Assembly (NCBI GenBank): GCA_934045075.1
Contig: OW203723.1
Span: forward strand, 211,001 to 275,000
Length of the DNA stretch: 64,000 nucleotides
Origin: Yponomeuta sedellus
Taxonomy: Eukaryota; Arthropoda; Insecta; Lepidoptera; Yponomeutidae
Reading direction: 5' to 3'
Part shown: in pieces, positions 1-9,598 of the stretch
How positions within the stretch are numbered: the stretch's first letter is position 1
Layout: each line of letters opens with the position of its first letter
Program-made: the position numbers and the translations under genes
The notes under the pieces: generated by a model
Told to the model about the DNA's origin: nothing
What the model saw: only the letters and a program-made list of their open reading frames with translations
Database searches by the model: none

Positions 1-734
1 TTTTTTAATGGAATTTCCACCAAGATTTTCTTTTACATGTTGGTCGACTATTACTCATTCCTTTGTAAAGCCTGCTCACCAGTCATATTTTTTCATTGTA
101 TTTGCTACCGTCCTAAATTTTTCAACGTTTCTATTTTAGCCGGTATCATTTAGCTCGCTTACCCCTCCGGGATACATTCCTGAGTTTTTGTGTGTTGTAT
201 TTTTCGTAATTGGTTGCAATATAATGACAAATATTTATTCGTTGTAATCGATTAATGGCAGGATAAATGCAGGCAGTGGCAAGGTAACTCAGGCACCGCC
301 GCCGCGCGCCGCCATTAGTTAATTGCTCGGATGAGCGGCGCGCGCATTGTGCAGGCGCGTGACGTCACACATCAGTCAAGCCTCTAGTTCATTTCCACAA
401 CATGAACATGGCAAGTACCAAGATAATGTACAAGGAATAAGAGGAAGATCTCGTAGTACAATGGTGCAAGAAATATGGGCTACAGACTACGTCCACTTTG
501 GTTAAATATTGACTCTCTGATAAGGAAAACCGTACCAAGTAGATCAGAAGAAAGAAAACGTTTATTTAGATTTGACGTATCCGGTTAGGATAGGCTGCCT
601 TCAGAAAGTTTACCACATTGAAATAGTTTTCCACTATGACAAATAAAATATATCAATTTTTCAGCATAGTGCATTCAATTAGGTAACGAAATAAATCTAA
701 ATAATCTTGATTAGTTTTTTTGAAACATACACTT
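1..734. other. Non-coding, no gene seen
   Basis: AT-rich sequence with no supportable open frame. A GC-rich patch at about 296-367 (CpG-rich, GCGGCGCGCG runs) ends in a perfect TGACGTCA palindrome at 360-367, the CRE/ATF-type octamer. It could be a regulatory island; nothing else proves function. Confidence 0.5.
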
Positions 735-905
735 CTTCTTGTTCTTTTTCAGGCTATATTAGTCCACTGCTAAACATAGCCCTCCCCTTATGAGCGCCAT
801 AGCGCAAGGTTGTGCTTTCATTGGAGGGTGATGCCCATAATCCCGACGCGGGGCATGCGGGTTGGGATCGCAGTTTGGTGAAATTGTACTGCAGGGGGCG
901 TTATA
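735..905 (-). repeat. RTE-related 3' end fragment
   Basis: On the minus strand the segment ends in the motif shared with the pieces at 57330-57600 and 60460-60935: a block reading back from 'caggctatattagtccactg' and an 'agccctcccc..atgagcgcca' block, followed by a GAA-rich tail. That is the usual 3' end of lepidopteran RTE-type retroposons. The middle ('ggggcatgcgggttggg') matches the 57.4 kb copy rather than the coding 60.5 kb copy, so this is more likely the SINE-like derivative. It is 5'-truncated and has no coding capacity. Confidence 0.55.
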
Positions 906-1484
906 CACAATGAGTATACACTATAAATAACAAAATTTACATTTTACTTCAATTTCATGAAATTGAAATTTCATTTTCAGATTGAATTGGTAAAATGTAA
1001 TTGAAAGTGTGATTTTGATTTAGCAATAATAATAGCAATAAATACAAATTTTAATTTTGCTGGCTGTCAAATAGTTCAATATGTGTCAATATGTGTACAC
1101 GGCTTTCTTATAATACTTCGTAGCGTCCTGACTCCTAAACTAGGGTAACCTGTATCTTAGGAGTCAGTCCTTCCCTAATGGTGCGATTAACACTGTTTTT
1201 AACTATTACAAATATAATATGATTATAATAAGGTGCTTTCATTGTTTATAATAATTTTAAAGTTTGAAAAATTTAATTAAAACAGACCTGTTTAGTTGTG
1301 TGTGTATGTGTGTGGTTGTGTGTATGTGTGTATGTGTGTTTATGGGGGAAAGTATTGGTAGGTGTGCGTGAATGCTGTGACTACGTGTTTAGTTTACTTA
1401 TATTTTTATTATTTAAAAAGTGTGTATTTCGATGTACAATAAAAGAAAAACGTCAACACAGACGCAATGTGAGGCACCCGTACG
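906..1484. other. Non-coding AT-rich stretch with TG-rich run
   Basis: No gene seen. A TGTG/TGTA-rich simple run at about 1298-1340 creates a low-complexity open frame (Cys/Val-rich) that is not a gene. Confidence 0.5.
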
Positions 1485-1715
1485 GTGACGTAATAATATC
1501 TTCCACACAATCCAATCACCTGTCCTGCCTCCAAACTAGGACACCCTGTGCTATGATAGCCAGGCAAGTACGTCACAAACTTGGAAATATACCCAGGCTG
1601 AGGTCATTTGTACAAATGTAGGTAAGACGGCCCCCAGTAAGAATCAAATCCACGACCTCCGGCACGGTAGTGATAATGCCGCTAGACAAACGAGGCAGTC
1701 AAGCACAGACTTCTG
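1485..1715 (-). repeat. tRNA-derived SINE (family A)
   Basis: Read on the minus strand, a tRNA-like head (about 1715-1645) contains an A-box-like TTTGTCTAGCGG and a decayed B box GGATTTGATTC. The body contains 'atagcacagggtgtcctag' and 'gttTGGaggcagg'. The same body occurs at 36415-36545 (minus), 42285-42445 (plus) and 60265-60345 (plus), which defines a dispersed family. It lies next to nothing coding. Confidence 0.65.
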
Positions 1716-1824
1716 TACCGTCGGAAAATGTAGACAAACACTCAAAAACACTGCGTTAAGTTTTATTTACCCTCTTGTACGGTCAAGAACAGTAACTGTG
1801 CTACGATTATAATTATAAGCATTT

Positions 1825-1905
1825 GCTACGGCGTAGATCTATGCTACGGCGTAGATCTATGCTACGGCGTAGATCTATGCTACGACGTAGGCGTATGCTA
1901 CGGTG
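1825..1905. repeat. 18-bp tandem repeat (minisatellite)
   Basis: Four consecutive 18-nt units GCTACGGCGTAGATCTAT start at 1825, 1843, 1861 and 1879; the fourth is diverged and a partial fifth follows. The first three are identical, which indicates recent expansion. The core CTACGGCGTA also occurs in the GC-rich block near 43730. Confidence 0.85.
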
Positions 1906-1989
1906 AAGAATGACTCTTTGAATCTGGCTACGTAATAAAGCAGCGATATTTGGTAGACATTTGCTACGCCTTCGACAACCATTTGATGT

Positions 1990-2135
1990 AACCTATATTA
2001 AACGCCTTACTGCAGGGCACAGGGCTTCTCTTAGAAGAGTATAAGCTTAATTATCTCGCGTGCTCACCGCGAATGTGCAACTTCACGGGCTGAGGTTGTC
2101 GAACACCTCAGTTTCTCAGCTTTCCTTACGATGAT
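1990..2135 (-). repeat. SINE family B, 3' fragment
   Basis: Contains 'ctgcagggcacagg.cttctc', a 'taagcttaatta' block and 'aacacctcag', the diagnostic 3' half of the SINE whose full copies are at 17190-17485 and 40790-41105. Minus orientation, 5'-truncated. Confidence 0.6.
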
Positions 2136-2376
2136 TTTTTGATGAAAGGGCAAGTGCGCAGATTAGTGGACTGAAGGTTTTGTCAACATAACGTCATGTT
2201 CATAGAAAAAATGAGCCTGAGCCGTCCAGCTTTTTTACGTTTGTATATTTTGTTATTATTTGTTTATTTGCTGGACAATCCGTCTTAATAACACATTTTC
2301 TATAAAAATGTCAACTGACTACTTATTACAGTTGGTAAGAAAAGGTCTACGAGATTCTAAAATTGAAGTCAAAAAC

Positions 2377-2566
2377 TTCCGGAAATTACACTATTTTTAT
2401 TTTTAATGCACTAACCCGTGCTAAGGAACAAATTTAAAAACCTATTTACCTATTTAAACCTATTTAACCTATTTAAACCTGGCACGAATAGCCAGAGGTT
2501 GCGGGTTCGAATCCCGGCATGGGTGAAATTTTTAGCCTCTAAATAGGTTTTTAAATTCCGGAAATT
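2377..2566. mobile_element. tRNA-like composite insertion, locus A
   Basis: The 11-bp direct repeat TTCCGGAAATT at 2377-2387 and 2556-2566 frames a 168-bp insert. The left part is the reverse of the family's tail (ACACTATTTTTATTTTTAAT...). Next comes a slipped run of CCTATTTAA-like units. The right part is the forward tRNA-like half with B box GGTTCGAATCC, ending at AAATAGGTTTTTAAA. The insert therefore has a Y (tail) end on the left and an X (internal) end on the right. There is no coding capacity. Confidence 0.85.
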
Positions 2567-2859
2567 CCCGAACTTCAATGTTTTAATTACTTCTAGTTAC
2601 CTAAGCTCAATTTAACATTGATTGTATAACTAAGTACCTAGCGATAGAAGAACAGATTAATTGTATTAACTGTAGTACGGCATTCATTATGGAGCAATTC
2701 CATCGACAGCGGAGAGCTCGCTATGTATAGGAGTAACCGAGTTAACTCACACAAAACGGCAATTTCCTGGAGATAGAGACATAGCGGCGCAGCACGTGAC
2801 ACCACGTGGACTCCGGCGCGCGTCGTCAGACTGTGCCTTATCTTTAACAAACAAACATA

Positions 2860-2968
2860 TTATACTATTTTTATTTTTAATGCACTAACCCGTGCTAAGG
2901 ACAATTTAAAAACCGATGTAAAAACCTAACTGCAAAGTAGGTAGTCGGGGTCGTAAGTGATACATTTT
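2860..2968. mobile_element. tRNA-like composite insertion, locus B
   Basis: A reversed tail (ACTATTTTTATTTTTAATGC) through AATTTAAAAACC is joined directly to the forward middle part of the unit (AAAACCTAACTGCAAAGTAG...). It breaks off at GTAAGTGATACA. It shows the same inversion logic as locus A, but the strand switch is elsewhere and I see no clear target duplication. Confidence 0.7.
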
Positions 2969-3223
2969 TAAGTTTAAGTTTATTTGGGAGATGGGTAAGT
3001 TAAGGCATGGAGCCTTCATGATTTAACCTCATGTCTTCAACCACATGATTTTAACAAAAATCTATTAATTTCATCTCACGTTACCGATTAACACACTTGG
3101 CTTTAAATGTTATTTTACAGTTTTTCAACAAATCTTCTAAATTTTACAATGTTTTGTTTATGTGCACGCGTGATCAGTTTGATTTTATTTATAATACTAT
3201 CTTATGTTCTCAAGAGTTCCTAT

Positions 3224-3407
3224 CATAAAGAGTTTTATAACATACTAGCTGACCCAACGAACTTCGTACCGCCTAACAGTCTATTCGTTATTTTTTTTTA
3301 AATTTTTCTCTCCGTAATGGTCCTTACGGAGAGAAAAATTTAAAAAACGGTACGGTAGGCGGTACGAAGTTCGTTGGGTCAGCTAGTATGTTATAAAAAC
3401 TCTTTAT
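3224..3407. repeat. Long palindrome at a Helitron 3' end
   Basis: The left arm (about 3225-3273) and right arm (about 3357-3407) are near-perfect reverse complements, with a single extra A in the right arm. A nested inner palindrome has 20-bp arms (TTAAATTTTTCTCTCCGTAA and its complement, about 3299-3344) around a 6-nt loop. The arms contain the Helitron 3' terminus (…GGGTCAGCTAG) and also about 19 bp of DNA outside it (AAAGAGTTTTATAACATA). Confidence 0.85.
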
Positions 3408-3522
3408 TTAAAAACCTCGTTCTTCAAGGAATATTCTAAAAAAAGAATTAGCGAAATCGGTTTAGCTGCTCTCGAGATTTACGCTTACCAACACATTCAG
3501 CGATTCATTTTTATATTATAGA
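3245..3522 (-). mobile_element. Non-autonomous Helitron
   Basis: On the minus strand it starts A|TCTATAATATAAAAATGA at 3522 and ends CAGCTAG at 3245. Its sequence is close to the plus-strand copy at 16734-16914 (GAATCGCTGAATGTG near the 5' end, TACGAAGTTCG..GGGTCAGCTAG at the 3' end). TC start and CTAG end are the Helitron hallmarks. The interior is disrupted by the inverted duplication of its own 3' end. There is no Rep/Helicase coding. Confidence 0.7.
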
Positions 3523-5452
3523 TATTCATGCTACTTCCGCGAAGAATGGTATCCTAATAATATGTACAATCGACAGTCGGTCTACCATTACATGCTCCAT
3601 GCGGTTATGTGCGAGCGTTTTTGCAACCAAAGTATGAAGGTTGACTTGTTGTCAACTGTAGTTAATAGAAATGTGAAGGGCTCGTGAGATCGTGTGTTTG
3701 GGTCTCGACAATGAAGCAACAGTGTCATTGTTTTCTACGTTACGTGCATTTTTAGCAACTTCACTGTGAAAGAAAAAGGAAAACCTAGTATCTAAGATAT
3801 TTAAGTGATTCAGCGCTTGCTACGAACATGGCCGAACTATCAGACTGAGTGCGGAAATCTCATGCCTAACTAAATATCTAAGTTTTGAGGTATAAATGTA
3901 TGCTTATTCTCTTGAATTGAGTATAATTATAAAACAACAAGAAGTAAACCAGTCAAGTGTCTGTCAGACTCCCACAAAAGGTCCCGAAAGGAAGGAAAAA
4001 AACATAATTTATGTGAGTTAAAATCTTGGTGCGCGAATCCTACCTACGAGGTCATTAGAATTTTTCAAATCACATCCATTAAACTACCCGCAAACGTAAT
4101 AAAGTAAATGTTCAGCTTTTCCTCGTAAGTCGTGTGTGAACTAACTGTGAAGCAGTGCGAGCTTTGTATATAGCATACACATACACCTATACATACATAA
4201 GCTGAAGAGGAGTCCAACCTGAACCCATCTAGGGTTGGCTAGCGGGCGGCGGCGGGGACCGGGGTGGGGCCGGGGAGTGAAGAGTCAACTCGAGTCTCAT
4301 CTATATTTTTCTCACAAACGCTTTGTAATTTGAGAGCTATTGACAAACTCAGCGACGAGTATCCTAACTAATTACATTTCGCAAAGGAATTACTTTCTGT
4401 GTTGTTTTAAGAGGGTGGAGCTTAGAAATCAATAGGCATTTTATAAATCTTATGTTACTCCCAAAAGTTGGTTGGTATGGGGCACTATGAGGTTATTTGT
4501 TCAAATATGTGTTACCTCCTTGACAACGTTATGATGTACCGCTAGTTTATATTGGCATTACACGCAGGGTTGACCGGGTCGCTGGGCTGAGCTGGAGCCT
4601 CGAGCGAGCGCCACGGCTCCTGCGCTGAGTCAAGTGGCAGTGCCGGAAGCGGGCGCGGCCTTCCGCCGAAAGACGGATATTAATATCCGGCCAGCATCAC
4701 TTTCAGTATTTCAGGCCAGTTCACACGGCCGCCCCGCCGTCCCGCCCGCCCCGCCCCGCCCCGCTCAGTTCCACTCCGCAGGAGCTGCTAAATTAGATTC
4801 CGCGAGTGTAACGCCGTGCTCTCCGCACAATAGGCGCCGGTTTATTTCGCATCGACGACTTTTTTGTCGCAAATTAATTTCCTTATGATGAGCCTCTCCC
4901 TTTGTTCGCTGTACGACTCGTCGGATCTCAAGATTTAGGGAGTTACTGGAAATGAATACCGGGAAGTTAAGCATTCTAATCGAGACATTTCTCAGTCAGC
5001 TCCTGCGCGGGCGGTCGGTCGAGATGGCGGCGGGAGGGATGGTGTGTAGTATGCACGTCACGCTTGCAGCAAAATGCTACAATTCTCTTGAATGAGCTTT
5101 ACGTTCGCGTCGCTATCAAGACGACTGAAGAACATTGCACGTTTCATCAGTTTTCACCTTAGTACATCGACTTATGAAAATGACAACTTTAGTGATAAAA
5201 AAAGTTGAGTATAGTTGATTGGTTCAGCGAAGAGTTTAGAGGACATGAGCGTTCGACCCAGCGACGTCAGATCGCAGCGCCGATATAATAATAATGCCAT
5301 TAAAGTAGTTGGCCGTGCTCCAGCTGGAGCTGCCTGCCTCCGCCCGTCACTGAGTGCACAACTCACAAATAGGATAACATGTGCTCAGGTGATCAGACAG
5401 GGACGTCACAACCATGGAAAACTGGCCAAGTGTCTGTCAGGCCTTGTGCACG
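3523..5452. other. Non-coding; GC-rich islands at 4.2 and 4.6-4.8 kb
   Basis: No supportable gene. GC-rich, CpG-rich blocks lie at about 4240-4275 and 4560-4790. The second holds a C-tract series (CCGCCCGCCCCGCCCC) that would allow a G-quadruplex on the minus strand. A third GC-rich patch is at 5000-5040. Short open frames here are compositional artefacts. Confidence 0.5.
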
Positions 5453-5707
5453 TACAGTCTATTTATTCTTACTTGTTTAATTTAGTAAACAAGATTCTAC
5501 CCGTAAACTTTTTAGTCCAAAACTGCCATATTTCCATAAATGAAGTAACTTGGAACACTCTTTTAGATAACACGCTGCTAATTTTATAAACATAGTTCAT
5601 GATAGTTCATAAATTTGCGAGAAAAAGTCTAGTTTAGGCATCTAATCTCAATTTTAAGGTTAGAATCTTGTTTACTAAATTGGACAAGTAAGAATAAATA
5701 GACTGTA
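5453..5707. mobile_element. MITE with TA duplication (Tc1/mariner type)
   Basis: Imperfect terminal inverted repeats of about 45 bp begin CAGTCTATTTATTCTTACTT at 5455 and end with the complement at 5705, flanked by TA at 5453-5454 and 5706-5707. TA duplication plus long TIRs is characteristic of Tc1/mariner-derived MITEs. The 160-bp centre has no transposase. Confidence 0.75.
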
Positions 5708-5794
5708 GGTGTAATTAATTTGTTAGTTCGAGGTATTATGGATTGATTTTAGAATTTTATTTTACTTATAATAACTTACTCGTCGTTAAGCCAT

Positions 5795-5982
5795 GTCAGA
5801 GACCTTATGAGCGGCATCATAATTTCTAACAGTAAAGCTCGCCACTCTTTACTTATACTCCACCATCCCGGACTTGGTTCCCGTGGTTAAGTAAGGCCTA
5901 ACATTCCTGCGATGCAGGAAGAAGCCGTGCCCCAGCAGTGGGGATATGTCCCAACTGCTGGGGAGGGTTGATGTTTATGTTA
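5795..5982 (+). repeat. 5S-derived SINE, 3' fragment
   Basis: Matches the 3' half of the full copy at 13038-13405: 'cgttaagccatgtcagag', 'gggcggcttgataacttct'-like and 'cctgcgatgcaggaag' blocks, ending GGGTTGATG. The 5S-like head is missing (5' truncation). The 3' end has a small inverted duplication (CCCCAGCAGTGGGG … CCCAACTGCTGGGG). Confidence 0.7.
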
Positions 5983-6454
5983 ACTCACTGCCTTGCTTGC
6001 TTGCGAAGTTTTCCTTTCATAAGGTGGTCGAATATTATTATTGAACTTGTATAGCATACTCCACCGAAAATAACAACTAAAATTTAGGTTGCGGGAGTTA
6101 TGTAAAATGGAATCTTCAATAAATCACCCCGTAGTCGTCGTCTTCACTTACGTTTATCGTGGACCATCCTCATCTAGCAGCAGCCGGCAACCTGCTGCAG
6201 AACATCGGCCCATCGAGCTGGTGAGAGTCCTTACGTTGCGTTTACCAGTTCGTATTTAAATTAAATCTTAACATTAAAAGAAACTCCTTCTACAGAACCC
6301 AACAATACGCGTGGCCCGACATGCACTTGACCAGTTTTTTCTTTAAAATAATGCTTTGACCTTTGCCTCTGTGTTATGTATGAGATGTTTTAAACAGTGT
6401 CCACTGGCACCTCACTCACAGTAAATGGATGAAGGGACAATTCAGACGCTGCCG
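5983..6454. other. Non-coding, nothing recognised
   Basis: No gene, RNA or repeat recognised. Confidence 0.4.
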
Positions 6455-6690
6455 GGGACAAGACAAGACAAGACACATTTTGTTTATTGCCAGATATAAA
6501 AGGAACATAAAAGTAAATAAAAACTAATGTGTACATCTAAATACATATGAGGTAAGGCCATTCGGCCAAGCCCAAAGAAAAGACAAGTGAATGCGAAAAA
6601 GATAAAGAGCAATATTAAACAGTAGCAAGATAAAATTAAGCTGTATTATGTTGGCGTGGTATCTTGATATTATATCATACACATGTCATC
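6455..6690 (-). repeat. Retroposon 3' end with (TTGTC)n tail
   Basis: On the minus strand, CTGGCAATAAACAAAATGTG (with an AATAAA signal) is followed by tandem TTGTC units (GACAA on plus, 6456-6475). A polyadenylation-like signal next to a short-unit tail is the signature of a 5'-truncated non-LTR retroposon. The family is not identified. Confidence 0.55.
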
Positions 6691-7217
6691 TTTCAATACC
6701 TGAAATAGGCATATGAAAGTTCTTTATGTTTTTCTGCTAATAAACACAGAGAAAAGATCTTCCAAGAAGTGAGTCTTCTACACCTGTTCTGTGAGATACA
6801 ATCACCGGACGTGGCTACATAGTGTTCGCTGGACAGCGCCTCTCCATCGCTTTGTTGATAGTCATCCAAGCGCTCGTCAATCATCAGTGAGGATCCCTCC
6901 CCCCCGCACCCTCCGCCGCCCCGCACCCTTCGTGATTGCTTCCGCCGCAAACACGATTGACTCGCGCCGCGGCGACACCGGCTTGATCTATCAGAAGTTC
7001 CGGCGCGTACGGTAATGCGCTCTCCGTAGACGCTGCTTCTGTACCAACTATATGACAGTTTCGTTATTACCTGCCCTCAGTGCCATTAAACTATGTTAAT
7101 AAGTTCTTTATTATACCAGTAAACTTTGTACAACTGGCGGTCTTAACACCAAATAGTATTTTAATCTATTGTATGGAATCAGGCGTTATTTTGCGGAAAT
7201 TTATAATAGCCTTAAAA
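6691..7217. other. Non-coding; GC-rich patch 6890-7010
   Basis: No gene seen. The patch at 6890-7010 is C-rich, then CpG-rich (CGCGCCGCGGCG). The short open frames on both strands across it are not supported by any motif. Confidence 0.4.
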
Positions 7218-7446
7218 TGAGAAAATTACTTTGCTAAATTCCGCCAAAAATCCCACAAGCACCATGCGGTTAGTTGATGCCTCGTGATAGAGGCGAAACG
7301 CGTATTTTCTCACACAAGTATTGGTGTCGGTGGTGGTGTGCTCGTATCTTGTTTCTGCGTGATAATGTGGGAGGGAGGGCGGTGCATTAACTGACCGCAT
7401 GGTGCTTGTGGGATTTTTGGCGGAATTTAGCAAAGTAATTTTCTCA
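7218..7446. mobile_element. MITE, 229 bp, about 50-bp TIRs
   Basis: Arms TGAGAAAATTACTTTGCTAA… (from 7218) and their reverse complement (ending 7446) match over about 50 bp. Both include CCGCCAAAAATCCCACAAGC and ACCATGCGGT. The centre is 'ggtggtgtgctcg'-like and non-coding. A second, half copy with the same right arm is at 8098-8215. The target duplication is not clear. Confidence 0.75.
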
Positions 7447-7984
7447 ATTGATGCTATTTTAATCTAGCTAACTGAGGTGAGGTCATGGGTGACGAGTAGA
7501 AAGTAGTTACCCACAGTGGAATGATATTTTATTACTTTTTAAAATGAAACAATATCCTTGGTCTTACAATGCAGTATGCCCACCTAAGGATACTCTTTAA
7601 TTGGCAACGAGAGCTTGAATACAGCGCAGGCAGCATTGAAGCTCAGCTTCCGATTATATCACTGCACTACCGGCCGGCGAGGTCTATACAACAGATATAT
7701 GATGGACAATTACATACTAGCGTCTGATATACAGCGCATAAGTACATAGTCAATTGATCGAGTGATTAGCTCTGTTTGGGACGGTCTCGTTTGTATTGTC
7801 CGCCGACCAGGATTATGTGCTACACGCGAGGATAAGCAACTAGGTCAATCGACGTATTAGCACAAATCAGTAATAAGTAAATCAGCATTCTGTACTATAT
7901 GATGCGTATTTGCAGACTCCTGCTCACAAATAAAAAAACGATGTTATTTTAGTTGACTACGGCAAAGAAAAATAAATCTGTTTT
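7447..7984. other. Non-coding, nothing recognised
   Basis: No gene or clear repeat seen. Confidence 0.4.
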
Positions 7985-8097
7985 TTTAAGTTTATTGAGC
8001 CTATAATTGTCCCACTGCAGGGCACAGGCCTTCTCGCAGAGAGAGTATGGGCTTATTTTTACGCATGTCCACCGTAAGCCTGAGGATGCCTCGTTGA
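7985..8097 (-). repeat. SINE family B, 3' fragment joined to a MITE half
   Basis: Contains 'cccactgcagggcacaggcc', 'ttctcgcagagagagtatgg' and 'cgcatgtccaccg', the SINE-B 3' part in minus orientation. It ends directly against the half MITE and replaces the MITE's left arm. Confidence 0.6.
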
Positions 8098-8215
8098 GAG
8101 TGTTGGTGGTGGTTTGTTCGTGTCTTGCTTCTGCTTGAAAAAGTGGGAGGGAGGGCGGTGCATTAGCTAACCGCATGGTGCTGGTGGGATTTTTGGCGGA
8201 ATTTAGCAAAGTACT
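8098..8215. mobile_element. MITE half copy
   Basis: The right half, about 110 bp, matches the MITE at 7218-7446, including GGGAGGGAGGGCGGTGCATT and the right arm …TTTTTGGCGGAATTTAGCAA. The left arm is absent, so it could not move alone. Confidence 0.65.
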
Positions 8216-8296
8216 TTAATTTTTTAATGTTAATTATTTTTCGAAAGAACCTTGACCTGACGACAAAATATACTAACCCCTTTATTATACATATAA

Positions 8297-8362
8297 ATTA
8301 TTATTAAAATTCTTTATTGCATTAAAACGTTTCTCATAGGCGAACTCGGAATGTGTAATGGA
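8297..8362 (-). repeat. CR1-type LINE 3' tail fragment
   Basis: On the minus strand ATGCAATAAAGAATTTTAAT is followed by a TAA-rich tail. The same end occurs at about 29990-30050, the 3' end of the LINE at 30-32.6 kb. Only the last 60 or so bases are present. Confidence 0.6.
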
Positions 8363-8539
8363 TAGATACACAGTAAAGTTTTTGTTCTATTTATATATTC
8401 AGAGTTATTTTGTCGGATAGACTGATTTTATATAGCTTATGATTGCATATTATAACCATTCTTGCTGGTTCCCGCGCCTTCGTCGGCAGGATTAGTATTT
8501 CGAGTAGCTTACATATATCAGCGTGGCGTAGAAAGGAAC

Positions 8540-8758
8540 TGACATTATGACATTAAAATTATCACATACACAATTTTTGGTCGCATTTCAAAAATTTCAC
8601 AAAATATTTTTATAAATTGTAACCTTTGTGTTATTCTGATGTATAAACTATATTATTGTAAGGTTTCGTTAAAATCCATTCAGTAGTTTTTACGTAAAAG
8701 GGTGACAAATATCCATCCATACTTACAAACTTTCGCGTTTATAATTTTATAACCATAT
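8540..8758 (-). repeat. Helitron-like fragment
   Basis: About 215 bp shared with 55817-56031, including 'aaatccattcagtagttttt', 'acgt.aaag.gt.acaaa' and 'catccatccat'. The sequence ends towards 'ttataattttat'. In lepidopteran genomes this block is the 5' portion of Lep1-type Helitrons read on the opposite strand (established knowledge). Neither terminus is intact here. Confidence 0.5.
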
Positions 8759-8960
8759 TAAGAGTTTATTTGTCAAAAATTTACCATTGGTCAAGGAGTT
8801 ATGAGAGAATATAGAATCGAACATACTCAAATACATATGAGCAAAACACGTTACCCTTCTTTTGGAGAAAGGGTTATGATTCGCCGCAGAACCACCCGTA
8901 CCCAACACACCCTGCCTGCTCTAAACTCTACTCTCATGATTATGACCGTTCGCACAATAT

Positions 8961-9026
8961 CCCGTTCTCGAAATGTTATCGAGAACGGGATACTTTGAAA
9001 TATCCCATTCTCAATAACATTTCGAG
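8961..9026. repeat. Nested inverted repeat
   Basis: Arms 8967-8992 and 9001-9026 are complementary over 26 bp with two mismatches and an 8-nt loop. The left arm is itself a hairpin (CCCGTTCTCGA at 8961-8971 with TCGAGAACGGG at 8979-8989). Two mutually exclusive stems are therefore possible. No tail or open frame belongs to it. Confidence 0.75.
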
Positions 9027-9030
9027 CAGG

Positions 9031-9537
9031 AGAAAAAGTTGATACGAATAGGTACAGGTGAGTAAAGTATGCCTATAACGTCTTCTTTCTCTTAGATCGT
9101 TATAGATAACCTTTCTGTCGTGTCTTTTGGAAATAAGATATTTTGTAACCGAGACCTTTTAAGAAAATAACGTCGCTTACACACAATACAAGACATAATA
9201 TGACATTCTGCAACGATTCTCTTTACTGAACGAACAAAGAGCGCTCTCCTCGAGCGTCGGACAAAGTTGCATCGGCTATCCGGCCGGCCGCCGGCCACGC
9301 GGCACCGGCCCCGGCGGCGGCGACTGATTGCTTCTGATATAGCGCCACGCTCATACACTAGGTATATAATGATAAGGAGATGATGCACATCACTACAAAG
9401 TATAAAACAAAGTCGCTGTCATTGTCTGTCCGTTTCTATGTATGCTTAAATATAATTCCATATATATACACAAATACTATGTTCTACTTCTAATCTACTT
9501 TAAGTTAATTCTATTATAGGGTATTTAAATACATGAC

Positions 9538-9539
<2 letters not shown>
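9031..9539. other. Non-coding; GC-rich patch 9260-9330
   Basis: No gene seen. The patch is CCGG-rich. The minus-strand open frame across it has no recognisable motif. Confidence 0.4.
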
Positions 9540-9580
<41 letters not shown>

Positions 9581-9598
9581 AGGAAAGAAAGAAAGAGA
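9540..9598. repeat. (GAAA)n microsatellite / LINE tail
   Basis: About 14 units of GAAA. It is immediately followed on plus by 'aaacatttattgcatcaaca', the reverse of an AATAAA-bearing 3' end. The repeat is therefore best read as the (CTTT)n tail of the minus-strand LINE at 9600-10935. Confidence 0.8.

Noticed and set aside
1298..1621. 107-codon frame starting MCVCVWLCVCV
   Set aside because: The start is a TG-rich simple run and the rest is antisense SINE-A; no gene evidence.
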